From Adlercreutzia mucosicola DSM 19490 (lineage in GTDB: Bacteria > Actinomycetota > Coriobacteriia > Coriobacteriales > Eggerthellaceae): a stretch of 64,000 nt of DNA. Both the position numbers and the translations under genes were made by a program. Each line of letters begins with the position of its first letter. Position 1 is the first letter of the stretch. The notes beneath the pieces were generated by a model that was not told where the DNA came from, made no database searches, and saw only the letters and a list, made by a program, of their open reading frames with translations. Below are positions 31,876 through 40,031 of this stretch, piece by piece. Where the stretch lies: positions 80,197 to 144,196 of the forward strand of contig NZ_AUGK01000008.1 in the NCBI RefSeq assembly GCF_000422625.1. The letters are read 5' to 3'.

Positions 31876-31908
31876 CAAAACAGTTTCAATTCGTTAACTG
31901 TTTTGTTG
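31873..31908. promoter_or_regulatory. Perfect 13-bp dyad overlapping the -35 box (operator candidate)
   Basis: CAACAAAACAGTT (31873-31885) and its exact reverse complement (31896-31908) flank a 10-nt AT-rich spacer. The dyad overlaps three bases of the -35 hexamer, a usual place for an activator or repressor of the giant gene. There is no T-run, so it is not a terminator. Confidence 0.65.
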
Positions 31909-31998
31909 CAAACCCATCATACTTTTACCAGGTAATATATCGATACATGATTAAAATCCGATCCAAGAGCGCCCCGACGCAACCCGTATAACAAAAGA

Positions 31999-32030
31999 AA
32001 AAGGACACGATTTCGCGTCCTTTTCGCTGA
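31999..32030 (-). terminator. Intrinsic terminator of nhaA
   Basis: On the minus strand AAAAGGAC...GTCCTTTT forms an imperfect stem and is followed by TTTTTCTTTTG. It separates nhaA from the giant gene, which therefore needs its own promoter. Confidence 0.75.
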
Positions 32031-32075
32031 TCAGAAAGATAATTGATAGGCCCCGCGCGGCGGCGGTCGCCCTCC

Positions 32076-33689
32076 CTACGGACGCGTGCCCGCCACATCC
32101 TCGGCCTCGGACGCGTCGGCCGCATCGGTCATCGCGCGGGCCGTCTCGTGCACGACGAACTCGGCGACCCCTCCCTCGGCCTCAAGCACCTCGCGCACAT
32201 CATCCACGAGCTCATCGTCCCCCAGGCCGAGCACTACGTTGTCAGCCATATCGGCGGCTTCCTCGCCGGCGGTCTGGCGCACGACCTCATCCAAGGACGC
32301 CGACACGTAGGAAATCCCCTGGCGCTCGGCGGCCTTCGCCTGGATGAACAGGAACAGAAAGCCCACCACGCCGGCCAGAAGCGACGCAGACAGAATACCC
32401 ACCTTCGCATCGGCGATGAGCAGCGCCTCGGGGAAGGCCAGGTTCGCCACGAAGATAGCCATGGTAAATCCCACGCCGCCCAAGATGCCGGCACCGGTCA
32501 TATGCATCCAGTTCACGTTCTCGGGCAGGCTGGCAATTTTCAGCTTCACCGTGAGGAAGCTGAAGATCAGGATGCCGATGGGCTTGCCCAGAAGCAGGCC
32601 GAAGAACACCCCGTAGAACACCGGGCTCGAGATCATGGCCAGCACATCGCCGCTGAGGAAGTTGACATCGGCGTTGGTCAGGGCGAACAGCGGCAGCACG
32701 GCGAAGTACACCCAGGGGTACAGCATGTGCTCCAAGCGCGTCGCCGGTGGCACCACCTGCTTGGCCACCTTCGAGAGGCGCGAGACGGTGAACATGTAGT
32801 CCTTCTGCAGCACCACCGGCTCGGTCTCCACATAGGCCGCCCGGGCCTCGCGCACCCGGTCGCCCGACCAGGTCATGAACTCGTGCAGGTTCACGCGCGA
32901 GCCGGTGGGAATGGTGAAGGCCAAAAGCACGCCGGCGATGGTGGAGTGCACGCCGGACATGAACACGGCGAACCACAAGAGGCAGCCGATGAGCAGATAG
33001 GGCGCCAGCGAGTACACATGGGCCCGATTCAGCATCAGCAGCACCACCAACACGACCGCGGCCACGCCGAGCCACATCAGCGAGGGACTCTGGCCGTAGA
33101 AGATGGCGATGACCAGAATGGCGATGATATCGTCGGCCACGGCCAGCGTGGACAGGAACACGCGCACACCGTTGGGCACGCGGCTGCCCAAAAGCGCCAT
33201 GATGCCCAAAGCGAAGGCGATATCGGTGGCCGTGGGCACGCCCCAGCCATGAGAGGTCTCGGGATTGGCCGCGTTGAAGATGGAGTAGATGACGATGGGG
33301 GCGAGCACGCCGCCGAAAGCCGCGATGATGGGCAGGGCCGCCTGGCGGATGTTCGTCAGCTCGCCGACGGTCATCTCGTATTTGATCTCCAAGCCCACCA
33401 GCAGGAAGAACACGGCCATGAAGATGTCGTTGATGATATGGCCCAGCGACATCTCGCCGACGAAGGCCCCCACGCCCACCACCACGTGGGTGTGCCAGAA
33501 TTCCTCAAAGGGCTCGAAGGCCGGCGAGTTCGCGATGATAAGCGCCACGATGGCCGCCGCCAGCATGATGCCAGCCGCCTTCGTGGACGAGCTGGTGATC
33601 TGCACCACTTTCAGCCAGCGGCGCTGGTGGCCCTGGACTTCGTCGATGAAGATATGATGGGGATCGGGATTTTTTGCCGTCGGCTGCAT
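32076..33689 (-). CDS. nhaA: Na+/H+ antiporter NhaA
   Basis: 537 aa. A membrane antiporter that exports Na+ in exchange for protons and helps set internal pH. Visible family motifs include TATDIAFALGIM, the paired aspartates in STLAVADDIIAI (the ion-binding pair of the family), and GFTMAIFVANLAF near the end of the membrane part. About a dozen hydrophobic segments are present. The C-terminal 80 or so residues are hydrophilic and acidic, longer than in E. coli NhaA. The ATG at 33689 has AGGA upstream. It is divergent from hpf, with 230 bp between them, and a terminator follows it. Identification is secure from the motifs. Confidence 0.93.
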   Translation of the reverse strand: MQPTAKNPDPHHIFIDEVQGHQRRWLKVVQITSSSTKAAGIMLAAAIVALIIANSPAFEPFEEFWHTHVVVGVGAFVGEMSLGHIINDIFMAVFFLLVGLEIKYEMTVGELTNIRQAALPIIAAFGGVLAPIVIYSIFNAANPETSHGWGVPTATDIAFALGIMALLGSRVPNGVRVFLSTLAVADDIIAILVIAIFYGQSPSLMWLGVAAVVLVVLLMLNRAHVYSLAPYLLIGCLLWFAVFMSGVHSTIAGVLLAFTIPTGSRVNLHEFMTWSGDRVREARAAYVETEPVVLQKDYMFTVSRLSKVAKQVVPPATRLEHMLYPWVYFAVLPLFALTNADVNFLSGDVLAMISSPVFYGVFFGLLLGKPIGILIFSFLTVKLKIASLPENVNWMHMTGAGILGGVGFTMAIFVANLAFPEALLIADAKVGILSASLLAGVVGFLFLFIQAKAAERQGISYVSASLDEVVRQTAGEEAADMADNVVLGLGDDELVDDVREVLEAEGGVAEFVVHETARAMTDAADASEAEDVAGTRP

Positions 33690-33733
33690 GCCTGCTTCCT
33701 CGCTTCTCTACGCTCGCGCCTCTTGATTGCCCA

Positions 33734-33762
33734 GATAAGAAACCGTTATCTTGCAGCGATAA
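33734..33762. promoter_or_regulatory. Three alternating GATAA/TTATC boxes upstream of nhaA
   Basis: GATAA (33734-33738), TTATC (33746-33750) and GATAA (33758-33762) are spaced 12 bp centre to centre in the nhaA-hpf divergent gap. The regular spacing and alternating orientation look like an operator. The regulator is unknown. Confidence 0.4.
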
Positions 33763-33919
33763 ATTACTCCCTGAATATTAGCAGAATTGCGTTATGCTTG
33801 TTTCTCATGTTGATGAGTGGACATTCACGCTACATCAAACTGGTTCGCAGGGCGAACCGCGCGCTGCAGGCCGCCCGTCAACATGGAGGTATAAGTCCCG
33901 AGTAAAAGAGGTGAAAATC

Positions 33920-34504
33920 ATGACGATCACCGTGTCCGGACGCAAAATGCCCGTCACCGACGCCCTTCGTCAGTACGCCGAGGAGAAGGTGGGCAACGCC
34001 ATCAAGGCCGTGGACGCCGACGCCGTATCCACGGAAGTTGTCCTGTATACCGAGAAGAACCCGGCCAATCCGCTGCCGGCCATCTGCGAGGTCACCGTTC
34101 GCATCAAGGGCCACATCGTGCGTGTGGAGGAAAGCGAAGAGGATATGTACGCTGCCATCGACGTGGCCGCCGCCAAGGTCGCCCGTCAGCTGCGCAAGTA
34201 CAAGACCCGCGTGCTGGACAAGAAGGTCCGCGCCACGGAGCGCATCGTCGATTTCGCCCACGAGGATGCCCATCCCGAGAGCGAGCTGGACCTCGACCGC
34301 CTCATGGACGAGCTGGCCGACGACGAGATCGTGCGCCGCAAGGAGACGGAGTTCACGCCCATGACCGAAGATGAGGCGCTCATCCAGATCGATCTTTTGG
34401 GCCACGACTTTTTCGCGTACACTGATCGTGACACCAACCTGGTGCATATTCTGTACCGCCGCGATGACGGCGGCTACGGCCTGCTCACGCAAAAGGAGGA
34501 TTAG
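33920..34504 (+). CDS. hpf: Ribosome hibernation promoting factor, long form
   Basis: 194 aa. Binds the 30S decoding region in slow growth and dimerises 70S ribosomes. The N-terminal part (MTITVSGRKMPVTDALRQYA) is the RaiA/HPF fold, and the C-terminal part, from about residue 140, is the dimerisation domain with DEALIQIDLLGHDFFAY and LVHILYRRDDGGYGLL. I place the start at the ATG at 33920, which has AGAGGTG 6-8 nt upstream; an in-frame upstream start would add about 42 residues with no family similarity. The gene ends 3 nt before acpP, whose Shine-Dalgarno overlaps its last codons, so the two are probably co-transcribed and coupled. Confidence 0.92.
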   Translation: MTITVSGRKMPVTDALRQYAEEKVGNAIKAVDADAVSTEVVLYTEKNPANPLPAICEVTVRIKGHIVRVEESEEDMYAAIDVAAAKVARQLRKYKTRVLDKKVRATERIVDFAHEDAHPESELDLDRLMDELADDEIVRRKETEFTPMTEDEALIQIDLLGHDFFAYTDRDTNLVHILYRRDDGGYGLLTQKED

Positions 34505-34507
34505 TTC

Positions 34508-34726
34508 ATGGCAACTATCGACACCATCGCCGGCGTTCTCGAGAGCAATCTCGACATCGACCCCGCCACCGTCACCCCCGAGGCGACCTTCGAGTCCCTC
34601 GGCATCGACTCTCTGGACATGGTCGAGCTGATCTGCGATCTGGAGGAGGCCTGCGAGGTCGACTTCGGCGAGCCCGAGGGCCTCGTCACCGTGGGCGACC
34701 TCGTCACCTACATCGACTCCCTGTAA
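34508..34726 (+). CDS. acpP: Acyl carrier protein
   Basis: 72 aa, acidic. Carries acyl chains on a phosphopantetheine attached to Ser35 of the motif LGIDSLDMVE. Length and the four-helix pattern fit AcpP. AAAGGAGG lies 8 nt upstream, inside the end of hpf. A strong terminator follows at 34752-34785. Confidence 0.93.
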   Translation: MATIDTIAGVLESNLDIDPATVTPEATFESLGIDSLDMVELICDLEEACEVDFGEPEGLVTVGDLVTYIDSL

Positions 34727-34751
34727 GTCGCCCGACTCCCAAGTCGCCAAG

Positions 34752-34785
34752 CGCCCCCGCAGCGAAAGCCGTGGGGGCGTTTTTT
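34752..34785 (+). terminator. Intrinsic terminator after hpf-acpP
   Basis: CGCCCCC and GGGGGCG pair around a GCGAAAGC-containing loop and are followed by six T. Confidence 0.9.
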
Positions 34786-34817
34786 CTTGCGGCGGGCAAC
34801 GGGGGGGGCTGCCCCAC

Positions 34818-34910
34818 TCGGCAGCGGCCACCGCGAAGACCCACGCGCGCCACATCTACGCGAAGCTCGGCATCCACTCCCGCGCCGAGCCAGACGCCCT
34901 CGTTGACGCC
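34818..34910 (+). pseudogene. Remnant of a LuxR-type HTH C-terminus
   Basis: Read from 34818, about 30 codons give TAKTHARHIYAKLGIHSRAE followed by DALVDA, which closely fits the recognition helix and end of LuxR/FixJ-family HTH domains. No start codon or receiver part exists upstream; a G8 run and the acpP terminator come immediately before. One Pro sits in the final helix. It looks like the surviving tail of a deleted regulator gene. Confidence 0.6.
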
Positions 34911-35012
34911 CCCCAACCGCCCGGAAGGGCCGGCGGCCGCGCCTTCCGCAGCAGAGGGGCGCAGGCGACGCGCTTGCGGCCCTTCGGTCTCCCTTGGTTT
35001 CCCTATCCCCTC

Positions 35013-35173
35013 TTTTTGTGCAACAAACTCCGATAGGTAGACTGCCCCGAAAGCGCATTGCCCCGAGGAGGCCCTTTTCGAGCCCGAAATCGCTGGTTTT
35101 CGCGACAAAACGGGGCTTATCGCGCCTCGTGCCGACTGCCCCTGTCTACCTACTGGAGTTTGTTGCACAAAAA
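35013..35173. repeat. Long inverted repeat, 30-bp arms, 101-nt loop (acpP-folC gap)
   Basis: Arms at 35013-35042 and 35144-35173 match at 28 of 30 positions, the outer 19 being TTTTTGTGCAACAAACTCC and its complement. It lies in a convergent gap. The rest of the gap (34911-35012) holds no gene that I can support. It belongs to the set of locus-specific inverted repeats described in the findings. Confidence 0.8.
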
Positions 35174-35196
35174 CGGGGAATTCGGGCGCAAATCCC

Positions 35197-36591
35197 TCAG
35201 AGGTGCTCGAGTCGCAGGTCGGCTATGGCGTACAGGGTGCCGAAGGCGACGGCGACGCCCGACGCACCGGCCCGATCGCGGGCGCGGGCGAGGGCAGCTG
35301 CGGGATCGGGGGCGACTTCCGCCTCGATGCCGGCGTCGCGGGCGCAGGCGGCAAGATCGTCGGCAGGCAGAGCGCGGGGATTGGCAGGGGCGTAGGCGAC
35401 CAGCGCCCGGGCCCAAGGAGCCACCGCGGCCACCATGGCCGGGTAGTCCTTGTCGGCCAGCACGCCCATGGCGAACACCACGCTCCCGCGACCGGTCGGA
35501 CCCAGCCCATCGGCCAGGGAATCGGCCAGGGCCACGGCGCCCTGGGGGTTGTGACCGCCATCCACGATGGTCAGCGGCGAGGTACCCACCACTTCGAAGC
35601 GGCCGGGCCAACGCGCTGCGGCGATACCCTCTTTCAGGGACGCCTCGGAAATGGCCCAGCCCCGCTCGCGCAGCACGCCCACGGCCTCGATGGCCACGGC
35701 GGCGTTGGCCGGCTGGTAGCGGCCCAGCATCCGCGTCGCGAACGCCTCCCCCCGATAGGTGAAGCGGCGCACTGCCGTCAGCGCACCGGCAAACGCCCCG
35801 TCCGTCGACGTGCCCGCGACTTCGCCGGCCGCCGTCGCCGCCGCACCCTCTCCCGCAACTTCACCGGCCGCCGTCGCGCCGCCCCACGCCGCTCCCTCCA
35901 GCGGCCCCACTGCCAGCGCAGCGAAGTCGGGGGCCGCCAACGCGCAGCCGCGCTCGTCGGCCACAGCCCGAATCACCGCCATGGCCTCGGGTTCCTGGGG
36001 CCAGCTGACCACCGGCGCGCCCGCCTTCACAATGCCGGCCTTCTCCCCCGCGATGGCGGCCAAGGTGTCGCCCAGAAGATCGGTGTGGTCCAGCCCGATG
36101 CGGCAGATCACGCTCACCTCGGGCGCGTCGATGGCATTGGTGGCGTCCAAGCGGCCGCCCAAGCCCACCTCCATCACCACGATGTCGCAACCCGCGGCCC
36201 GGAAGTGCTCCAGGGCCACGGCGGCCATCAGCTCGAACTCGGTGGGATGATCCCCCGTCGCGGCCTCCATGGCCTCGGCCACAGGACGCACCACCTCCAC
36301 AGCCCGCGCCAGCTCCTCGGCGCTGATGTTCACCCCGTTCACGCGGATGCGCTCCTCGAAGCAGTACACGAACGGGCTCGTGAACAGCCCCACGCGCAGC
36401 CCCGCCGCCTGCAGTACGCTGGCTAGATAGGCGCACGTGGAACCTTTCCCATTGGTGCCCGCCACATGCACGAAGCGCAGGTCGTCCTGGGGACGCCCCA
36501 GACGCTCCAGCAGATCGACCATGCGATCGAGTCCCAGGCGTGAAGCCTGCCAGCGGGGGGTGTTGATCCAAGCAACGGGGTCGAAGGCCAT
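35197..36591 (-). CDS. folC: Folylpolyglutamate synthase/dihydrofolate synthase
   Basis: 464 aa. Adds glutamate to folates, using ATP. Motifs: the P-loop HVAGTNGKGSTCAYL near residue 45, FTSPFVYCFEERIRVNG, and the Mur-ligase C-terminal IVDGGHNPQGA. The start at 36591 (MAFDPVAWIN) has AAAGGCGG just upstream; the longer in-frame start adds a non-conserved leader. The central region contains an Ala/Gly-rich insertion near residues 235-260 with a duplicated ATAAGEVAG unit. Transcribed alone, convergent with acpP and divergent from corA. Confidence 0.92.
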   Translation of the reverse strand: MAFDPVAWINTPRWQASRLGLDRMVDLLERLGRPQDDLRFVHVAGTNGKGSTCAYLASVLQAAGLRVGLFTSPFVYCFEERIRVNGVNISAEELARAVEVVRPVAEAMEAATGDHPTEFELMAAVALEHFRAAGCDIVVMEVGLGGRLDATNAIDAPEVSVICRIGLDHTDLLGDTLAAIAGEKAGIVKAGAPVVSWPQEPEAMAVIRAVADERGCALAAPDFAALAVGPLEGAAWGGATAAGEVAGEGAAATAAGEVAGTSTDGAFAGALTAVRRFTYRGEAFATRMLGRYQPANAAVAIEAVGVLRERGWAISEASLKEGIAAARWPGRFEVVGTSPLTIVDGGHNPQGAVALADSLADGLGPTGRGSVVFAMGVLADKDYPAMVAAVAPWARALVAYAPANPRALPADDLAACARDAGIEAEVAPDPAAALARARDRAGASGVAVAFGTLYAIADLRLEHL

Positions 36592-36751
36592 AAGACCGCC
36601 TTTCCATCGAGAACACGCGACCAGCGGCGCGGCCACGCGGCCGCACGGCACCGGGCCACAAACGGGTGACAGATGCCGCGGGCAAAATGCTCATTGCGCG
36701 GCTCATTCTATACTAGAGCGACAGCGGCATTAGTGCCGAGAGGAGGAAATG

Positions 36752-37675
36752 ATGGCCATTGTCTACGAACTGAATCAACCCCACCCCCTCGACGCGCCCA
36801 GCACGCGCCCCGAGCCCAAGCCGCCGCTCGTGAAGGTGATCACCTCCCACGAATTCGACGCCCTGCCCAACATCTCCCAAGAGGGCCGCAACGGCCTGGC
36901 CGCCTTAGAACCGGCCGAGATGAACTTCGTGGAGCTGTACCCGGCCTTCATCATCGGATCCTTCGCCGTGCCCGACAAGGCCGACCCCACGGCCGACCCC
37001 GACCGCATGTCGTTCTATCTCGATGCCGACCGGCTCGTCTTCATCGACGACGGCACCGTGGCCACCGACATACTGCAGAAAGTGGCGGCAAGCGGCATCC
37101 TCACCAAGGCCACCACCTCGCATTGCCTCTATGCCCTCATGAAGACGCTCATCGCCGACGATTTCACCTGGTTCTCGCTGATGGAAGAGGGCATGGAAAA
37201 GGTGGAGGAGGCCATGCTCGACCACACCGAGAACGTGTCGTCCCAGACCATCATGGGCTACCGCCGCGCTGCCATGCGCATGGGCTCGTACTACCAGCAG
37301 ATCGCCGTCATGGCCGACCTGATCGCCGACAACGAGAACAAGGTGATGAGCCGCGAGGAGGCGCGCGCCTTCAGCCACGTGGCCGCCCACGCAAACCACC
37401 TGGCCGACCGCGCCGAAGTGCTGCGCGAGTACAGCCTGCAGCTGCGCGAGCTGCACCAGACCCAGATCGACCTCAAGCAGAACTCCACCATGCAGATCCT
37501 CACCATCGCCACGGTGATGTTCGCGCCGCTCACCCTGGTCACCGGCTGGTTCGGCATGAACCTCACCGTGCTGCCGGGCCTCGATTGGCCCTACATGTCC
37601 ATCACCATCATTGTGCTCGCGGCCCTGATGATCACGGCGATGATTCTGTTCTTCAAGCGGAAGAACTGGCTGTAG
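36752..37675 (+). CDS. corA: CorA-family Mg2+ (divalent cation) channel
   Basis: 307 aa. Two C-terminal transmembrane helices flank the diagnostic motif GWFGMNL, and a KRK-type basic tail follows as in CorA pentamers. The long helical region (about residues 140-245) is the stalk. AGGAGG lies 5 nt before the ATG at 36752; an ATG one codon earlier (36749) would be only 2 nt from it, so I prefer the second. The N-terminal domain is short and diverged, so CorA-like would also be a fair name. Confidence 0.88.
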   Translation: MAIVYELNQPHPLDAPSTRPEPKPPLVKVITSHEFDALPNISQEGRNGLAALEPAEMNFVELYPAFIIGSFAVPDKADPTADPDRMSFYLDADRLVFIDDGTVATDILQKVAASGILTKATTSHCLYALMKTLIADDFTWFSLMEEGMEKVEEAMLDHTENVSSQTIMGYRRAAMRMGSYYQQIAVMADLIADNENKVMSREEARAFSHVAAHANHLADRAEVLREYSLQLRELHQTQIDLKQNSTMQILTIATVMFAPLTLVTGWFGMNLTVLPGLDWPYMSITIIVLAALMITAMILFFKRKNWL

Positions 37676-37763
37676 CATTGCGGCCGCCAGGCGTGGCGCG
37701 GCGCAGCGCTACCGCCCAAAGCCGGCTCGCGTGAGCGGGCCGACCGATGCCGGCCGCCGCCTT

Positions 37764-38330
37764 CTAACTCTTCAGCAGTTCCCCCAAAGTGGTGAAGTCG
37801 TTCTCCAGGGCCTCGCGCTTGCTGCCGTCGTAGAGCGCGGCGGCCGGATGGAAGATGGGGAACACCTTGAAGCGGCCGGCCCGCTGAAGCGTGCCATGAA
37901 GGCGGGTGATGCCCACGTCGGTCTTCAGGATGAACTTGGTGGCGAAGTTGCCCAGCGTGACGATAAACTCCGGATCGATGGTGCGCGTCTGCTCGCGCAG
38001 GTAGGGCGCGCAGGCCTGGATCTCCTCGGGACGGGGATCGCGGTTCGAAGGCGGTCGGCACTTCAGCACGTTGGCGATGAACACCTCGTCGCGCGCAAGC
38101 CCCGCGACGGCCAGCAGCTCATTGAGGTACTTGCCCGCCGCGCCTACGAAAGGCTCGCCCTGCAAGTCCTCGTTCTTGCCCGGTGCCTCCCCCACGATGA
38201 GCACCCGCGCCTCGGGGTTGCCCACGCCGAACACGGTCTGGGTGCGCCCCTCGCACAAAGGGCACCGATGGCACTCAGCCACCTCCGCGCGAATTGCTTT
38301 CAGGGGAATATGGGGCCGTTGTACGTTCAT
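37764..38330 (-). CDS. Type-4 (Fe-S) uracil-DNA glycosylase
   Basis: 188 aa. Removes uracil from DNA. Family marks are an N-terminal C-x2-C pair (CHRCPLC), the GEAPGKNEDLQGEPFVG active-site loop, further Cys in LKCRPPSNRDP and IQAC for the iron-sulphur cluster, and the C-terminal FHPAAAL. The start at 38330 (MNVQRPHIP) has AGAGG 8 nt upstream. It follows alr by 52 bp on the same strand and is probably co-transcribed with it. Confidence 0.88.
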   Translation of the reverse strand: MNVQRPHIPLKAIRAEVAECHRCPLCEGRTQTVFGVGNPEARVLIVGEAPGKNEDLQGEPFVGAAGKYLNELLAVAGLARDEVFIANVLKCRPPSNRDPRPEEIQACAPYLREQTRTIDPEFIVTLGNFATKFILKTDVGITRLHGTLQRAGRFKVFPIFHPAAALYDGSKREALENDFTTLGELLKS

Positions 38331-38382
38331 GATACGTCCTCTCTCACGGATTCGCCCAAGGAGATCGGCGAGGCCGAGGGGT

Positions 38383-39804
38383 TTATATGTACATTCGAGG
38401 CAGTCGCGAGCAGCCGAACCCGATGGCCACCTCGTGCTGGATGGTACCCAGAGTTTCGGCCATGGCGTCGATGGTGACGGCCGCCTCGCCCTGGGAGCCC
38501 ACGACAACCACCTCGTCGCCGATCTGCGGATCCAAGTTGTGGCGCTGGCGCAGGTTCACCTCGAACATGCACTGGTCCATGCAGATGTTGCCCACCTGGT
38601 GGAAGCGCTTGCCCCCGAGCAACACGTCGGTACGCCCGGAAAGCCCGCGGCGCAGACCGTCGGCATACCCGATGGGCAGCGTGCACACCTTCACCGCCCC
38701 GGGGCTTCGGTAGTGCAGCCCGTAGCTGACCCCCTCGCCTACGGGCACCGTCTTCACCTCGGTGATGCGGGCCTTCACGGCCATGGCGGGCTTCAGATCG
38801 ATGAGCGGATAGGCCTCGGGGCACGGGTAGAAGCCGTAGAGCGCGATGCCGAGGCGCACCATGTCCAGCTGCACCTCGGGATAGCGGATGGCCGCCGCCG
38901 AGTTCGCCGCGTGCACGATACCCGGATTCACCCCTGCGGCGCGCAGGGCGTTCACTGCTTCGGCGAAGCGCTTCACCTGGCGGTCGAAGTCGATGGTGCC
39001 GGGGCAGTCAGCCGTGGCGAAATGCGTGAACGTGCCCTGCAGGTCCAACGCGCGGTGGAACGAGATCTGCCGCGCGAATTCCACGACCTCGTCGTAGCGC
39101 ACGCCGATGCGGTTCATGCCCGTGTTCACCTTCAGGTGGAAGGGGGCCGCAAGCCCGAAGGCATCGGCCGCCTCGGCGTAGCGGATGGCGAATTCGGCGG
39201 TGTAGATGGAGGGCATGATCTTGTAGGCCAGAAGCAGCGGAATGGCCGAGGCCGGCGGTTCGCCCAAGACGAGCACCGGGGCGTTCACATAGGCCTCGCG
39301 CAGGGCGATGGCCTCGTCCACCGTGGCCACACCGAGGTACTCCGCCCCCGAGTTCAGGGCCGTCTTGGCCACCTGCACGGCGCCGTGGCCGTAGGCGTCG
39401 GCCTTCACCACAGCCATGAGCCGACAGCCGGGATTCAGGCGGTGCTTCACCGTGGAGGCGTTGTGGCGGATGGCGTTCAGGTCGATCTCCACCCACGACC
39501 AGCGACGATCCACCTCGGGAATGCGGGCCAGCTTGTCGGGATCGAAGCGCGGCGGGGCGCCCGCCGGCGTGCCGGCCTCGGCGTACTGCAGAATGTCGGG
39601 GGCCACCGCCGAGCGCGCCGGCGCCGCGCGTCCCGTGAGCGCGCCGGCGGGCACGGGAGACCATCCGCCGGCCAGGGACTGCTCCTGCTTGCGCGCCGCA
39701 AAGGGCGTGTCGTCGTAGCGGGAGCTGCGCAGGGCATCGCCCGCCGACACGAAGTTGGGGTCGCGGCGGGAAAAACCCGTGAAACCGTTGGGAAGTTCTG
39801 CCAT
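38383..39804 (-). CDS. alr: Alanine racemase with N-terminal extension
   Basis: 473 aa. PLP enzyme that makes D-Ala for peptidoglycan. The PLP lysine is in MAVVKADAYGHGAV and the catalytic Tyr motif is IGYADGLRR; HFATAD and NICMDQCMFEV are also conserved. The racemase fold begins near residue 96 (WVEIDLNAIRHN), so about 95 residues precede it that are absent from ordinary Alr (about 370 aa). The start at 39804 has AAGG 8 nt upstream and a TATACT -10 box at 39847-39842. Role assignment is secure; the extension is unexplained. Confidence 0.9.
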   Translation of the reverse strand: MAELPNGFTGFSRRDPNFVSAGDALRSSRYDDTPFAARKQEQSLAGGWSPVPAGALTGRAAPARSAVAPDILQYAEAGTPAGAPPRFDPDKLARIPEVDRRWSWVEIDLNAIRHNASTVKHRLNPGCRLMAVVKADAYGHGAVQVAKTALNSGAEYLGVATVDEAIALREAYVNAPVLVLGEPPASAIPLLLAYKIMPSIYTAEFAIRYAEAADAFGLAAPFHLKVNTGMNRIGVRYDEVVEFARQISFHRALDLQGTFTHFATADCPGTIDFDRQVKRFAEAVNALRAAGVNPGIVHAANSAAAIRYPEVQLDMVRLGIALYGFYPCPEAYPLIDLKPAMAVKARITEVKTVPVGEGVSYGLHYRSPGAVKVCTLPIGYADGLRRGLSGRTDVLLGGKRFHQVGNICMDQCMFEVNLRQRHNLDPQIGDEVVVVGSQGEAAVTIDAMAETLGTIQHEVAIGFGCSRLPRMYI

Positions 39805-39841
39805 ATTCGCTACCTTAGGTCGCTCGTCGTTTCGAACCACC

Positions 39842-39847
39842 AGTATA
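39842..39847 (-). promoter_or_regulatory. -10 box upstream of alr-udg
   Basis: TATACT on the minus strand, about 38 nt before the alr start codon. No clear -35 hexamer is present at the usual distance. Confidence 0.4.
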
Positions 39848-39873
39848 GCGCTTCTTGGGCCCCGCGACCGCCG

Positions 39874-40031
39874 CCGGCCATCATCTTCACGGCCCAGGGG
39901 CGCGGCAACAGAGGCGGTCGCCTTGGGCCGGCCGCGCTTTACCCGAGCTCGCCTCTCGCCGCAGCGGCCGAGAGCTTCTCCGAGAGGCTCTTCTGCGTGT
40001 CATGGCCGCCTCCGGCCATCATCTTCACGGC
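39874..40031. repeat. 20-bp direct repeat: mogA tail copy in the alr upstream gap
   Basis: The same 20 bases occur at 39874-39893 (gap) and 40012-40031 (inside mogA, coding AVKMMAG). In the gap the minus strand still reads WAVKMMAGGG, matching the mogA sequence HAVKMMAGGG. Confidence 0.6.

Noticed and set aside
32043..33905. 620-residue plus-strand frame over nhaA
   Set aside because: Antisense shadow; the minus strand encodes a clear NhaA with conserved motifs.
33878..34855. 325-residue minus-strand frame over hpf-acpP
   Set aside because: Shadow of two well-supported plus-strand genes with ribosome sites and a terminator.
35013..35173. Miniature transposon (MITE)
   Set aside because: No target-site duplication visible at the borders and the arm sequence is not shared with the other inverted repeats in the window.
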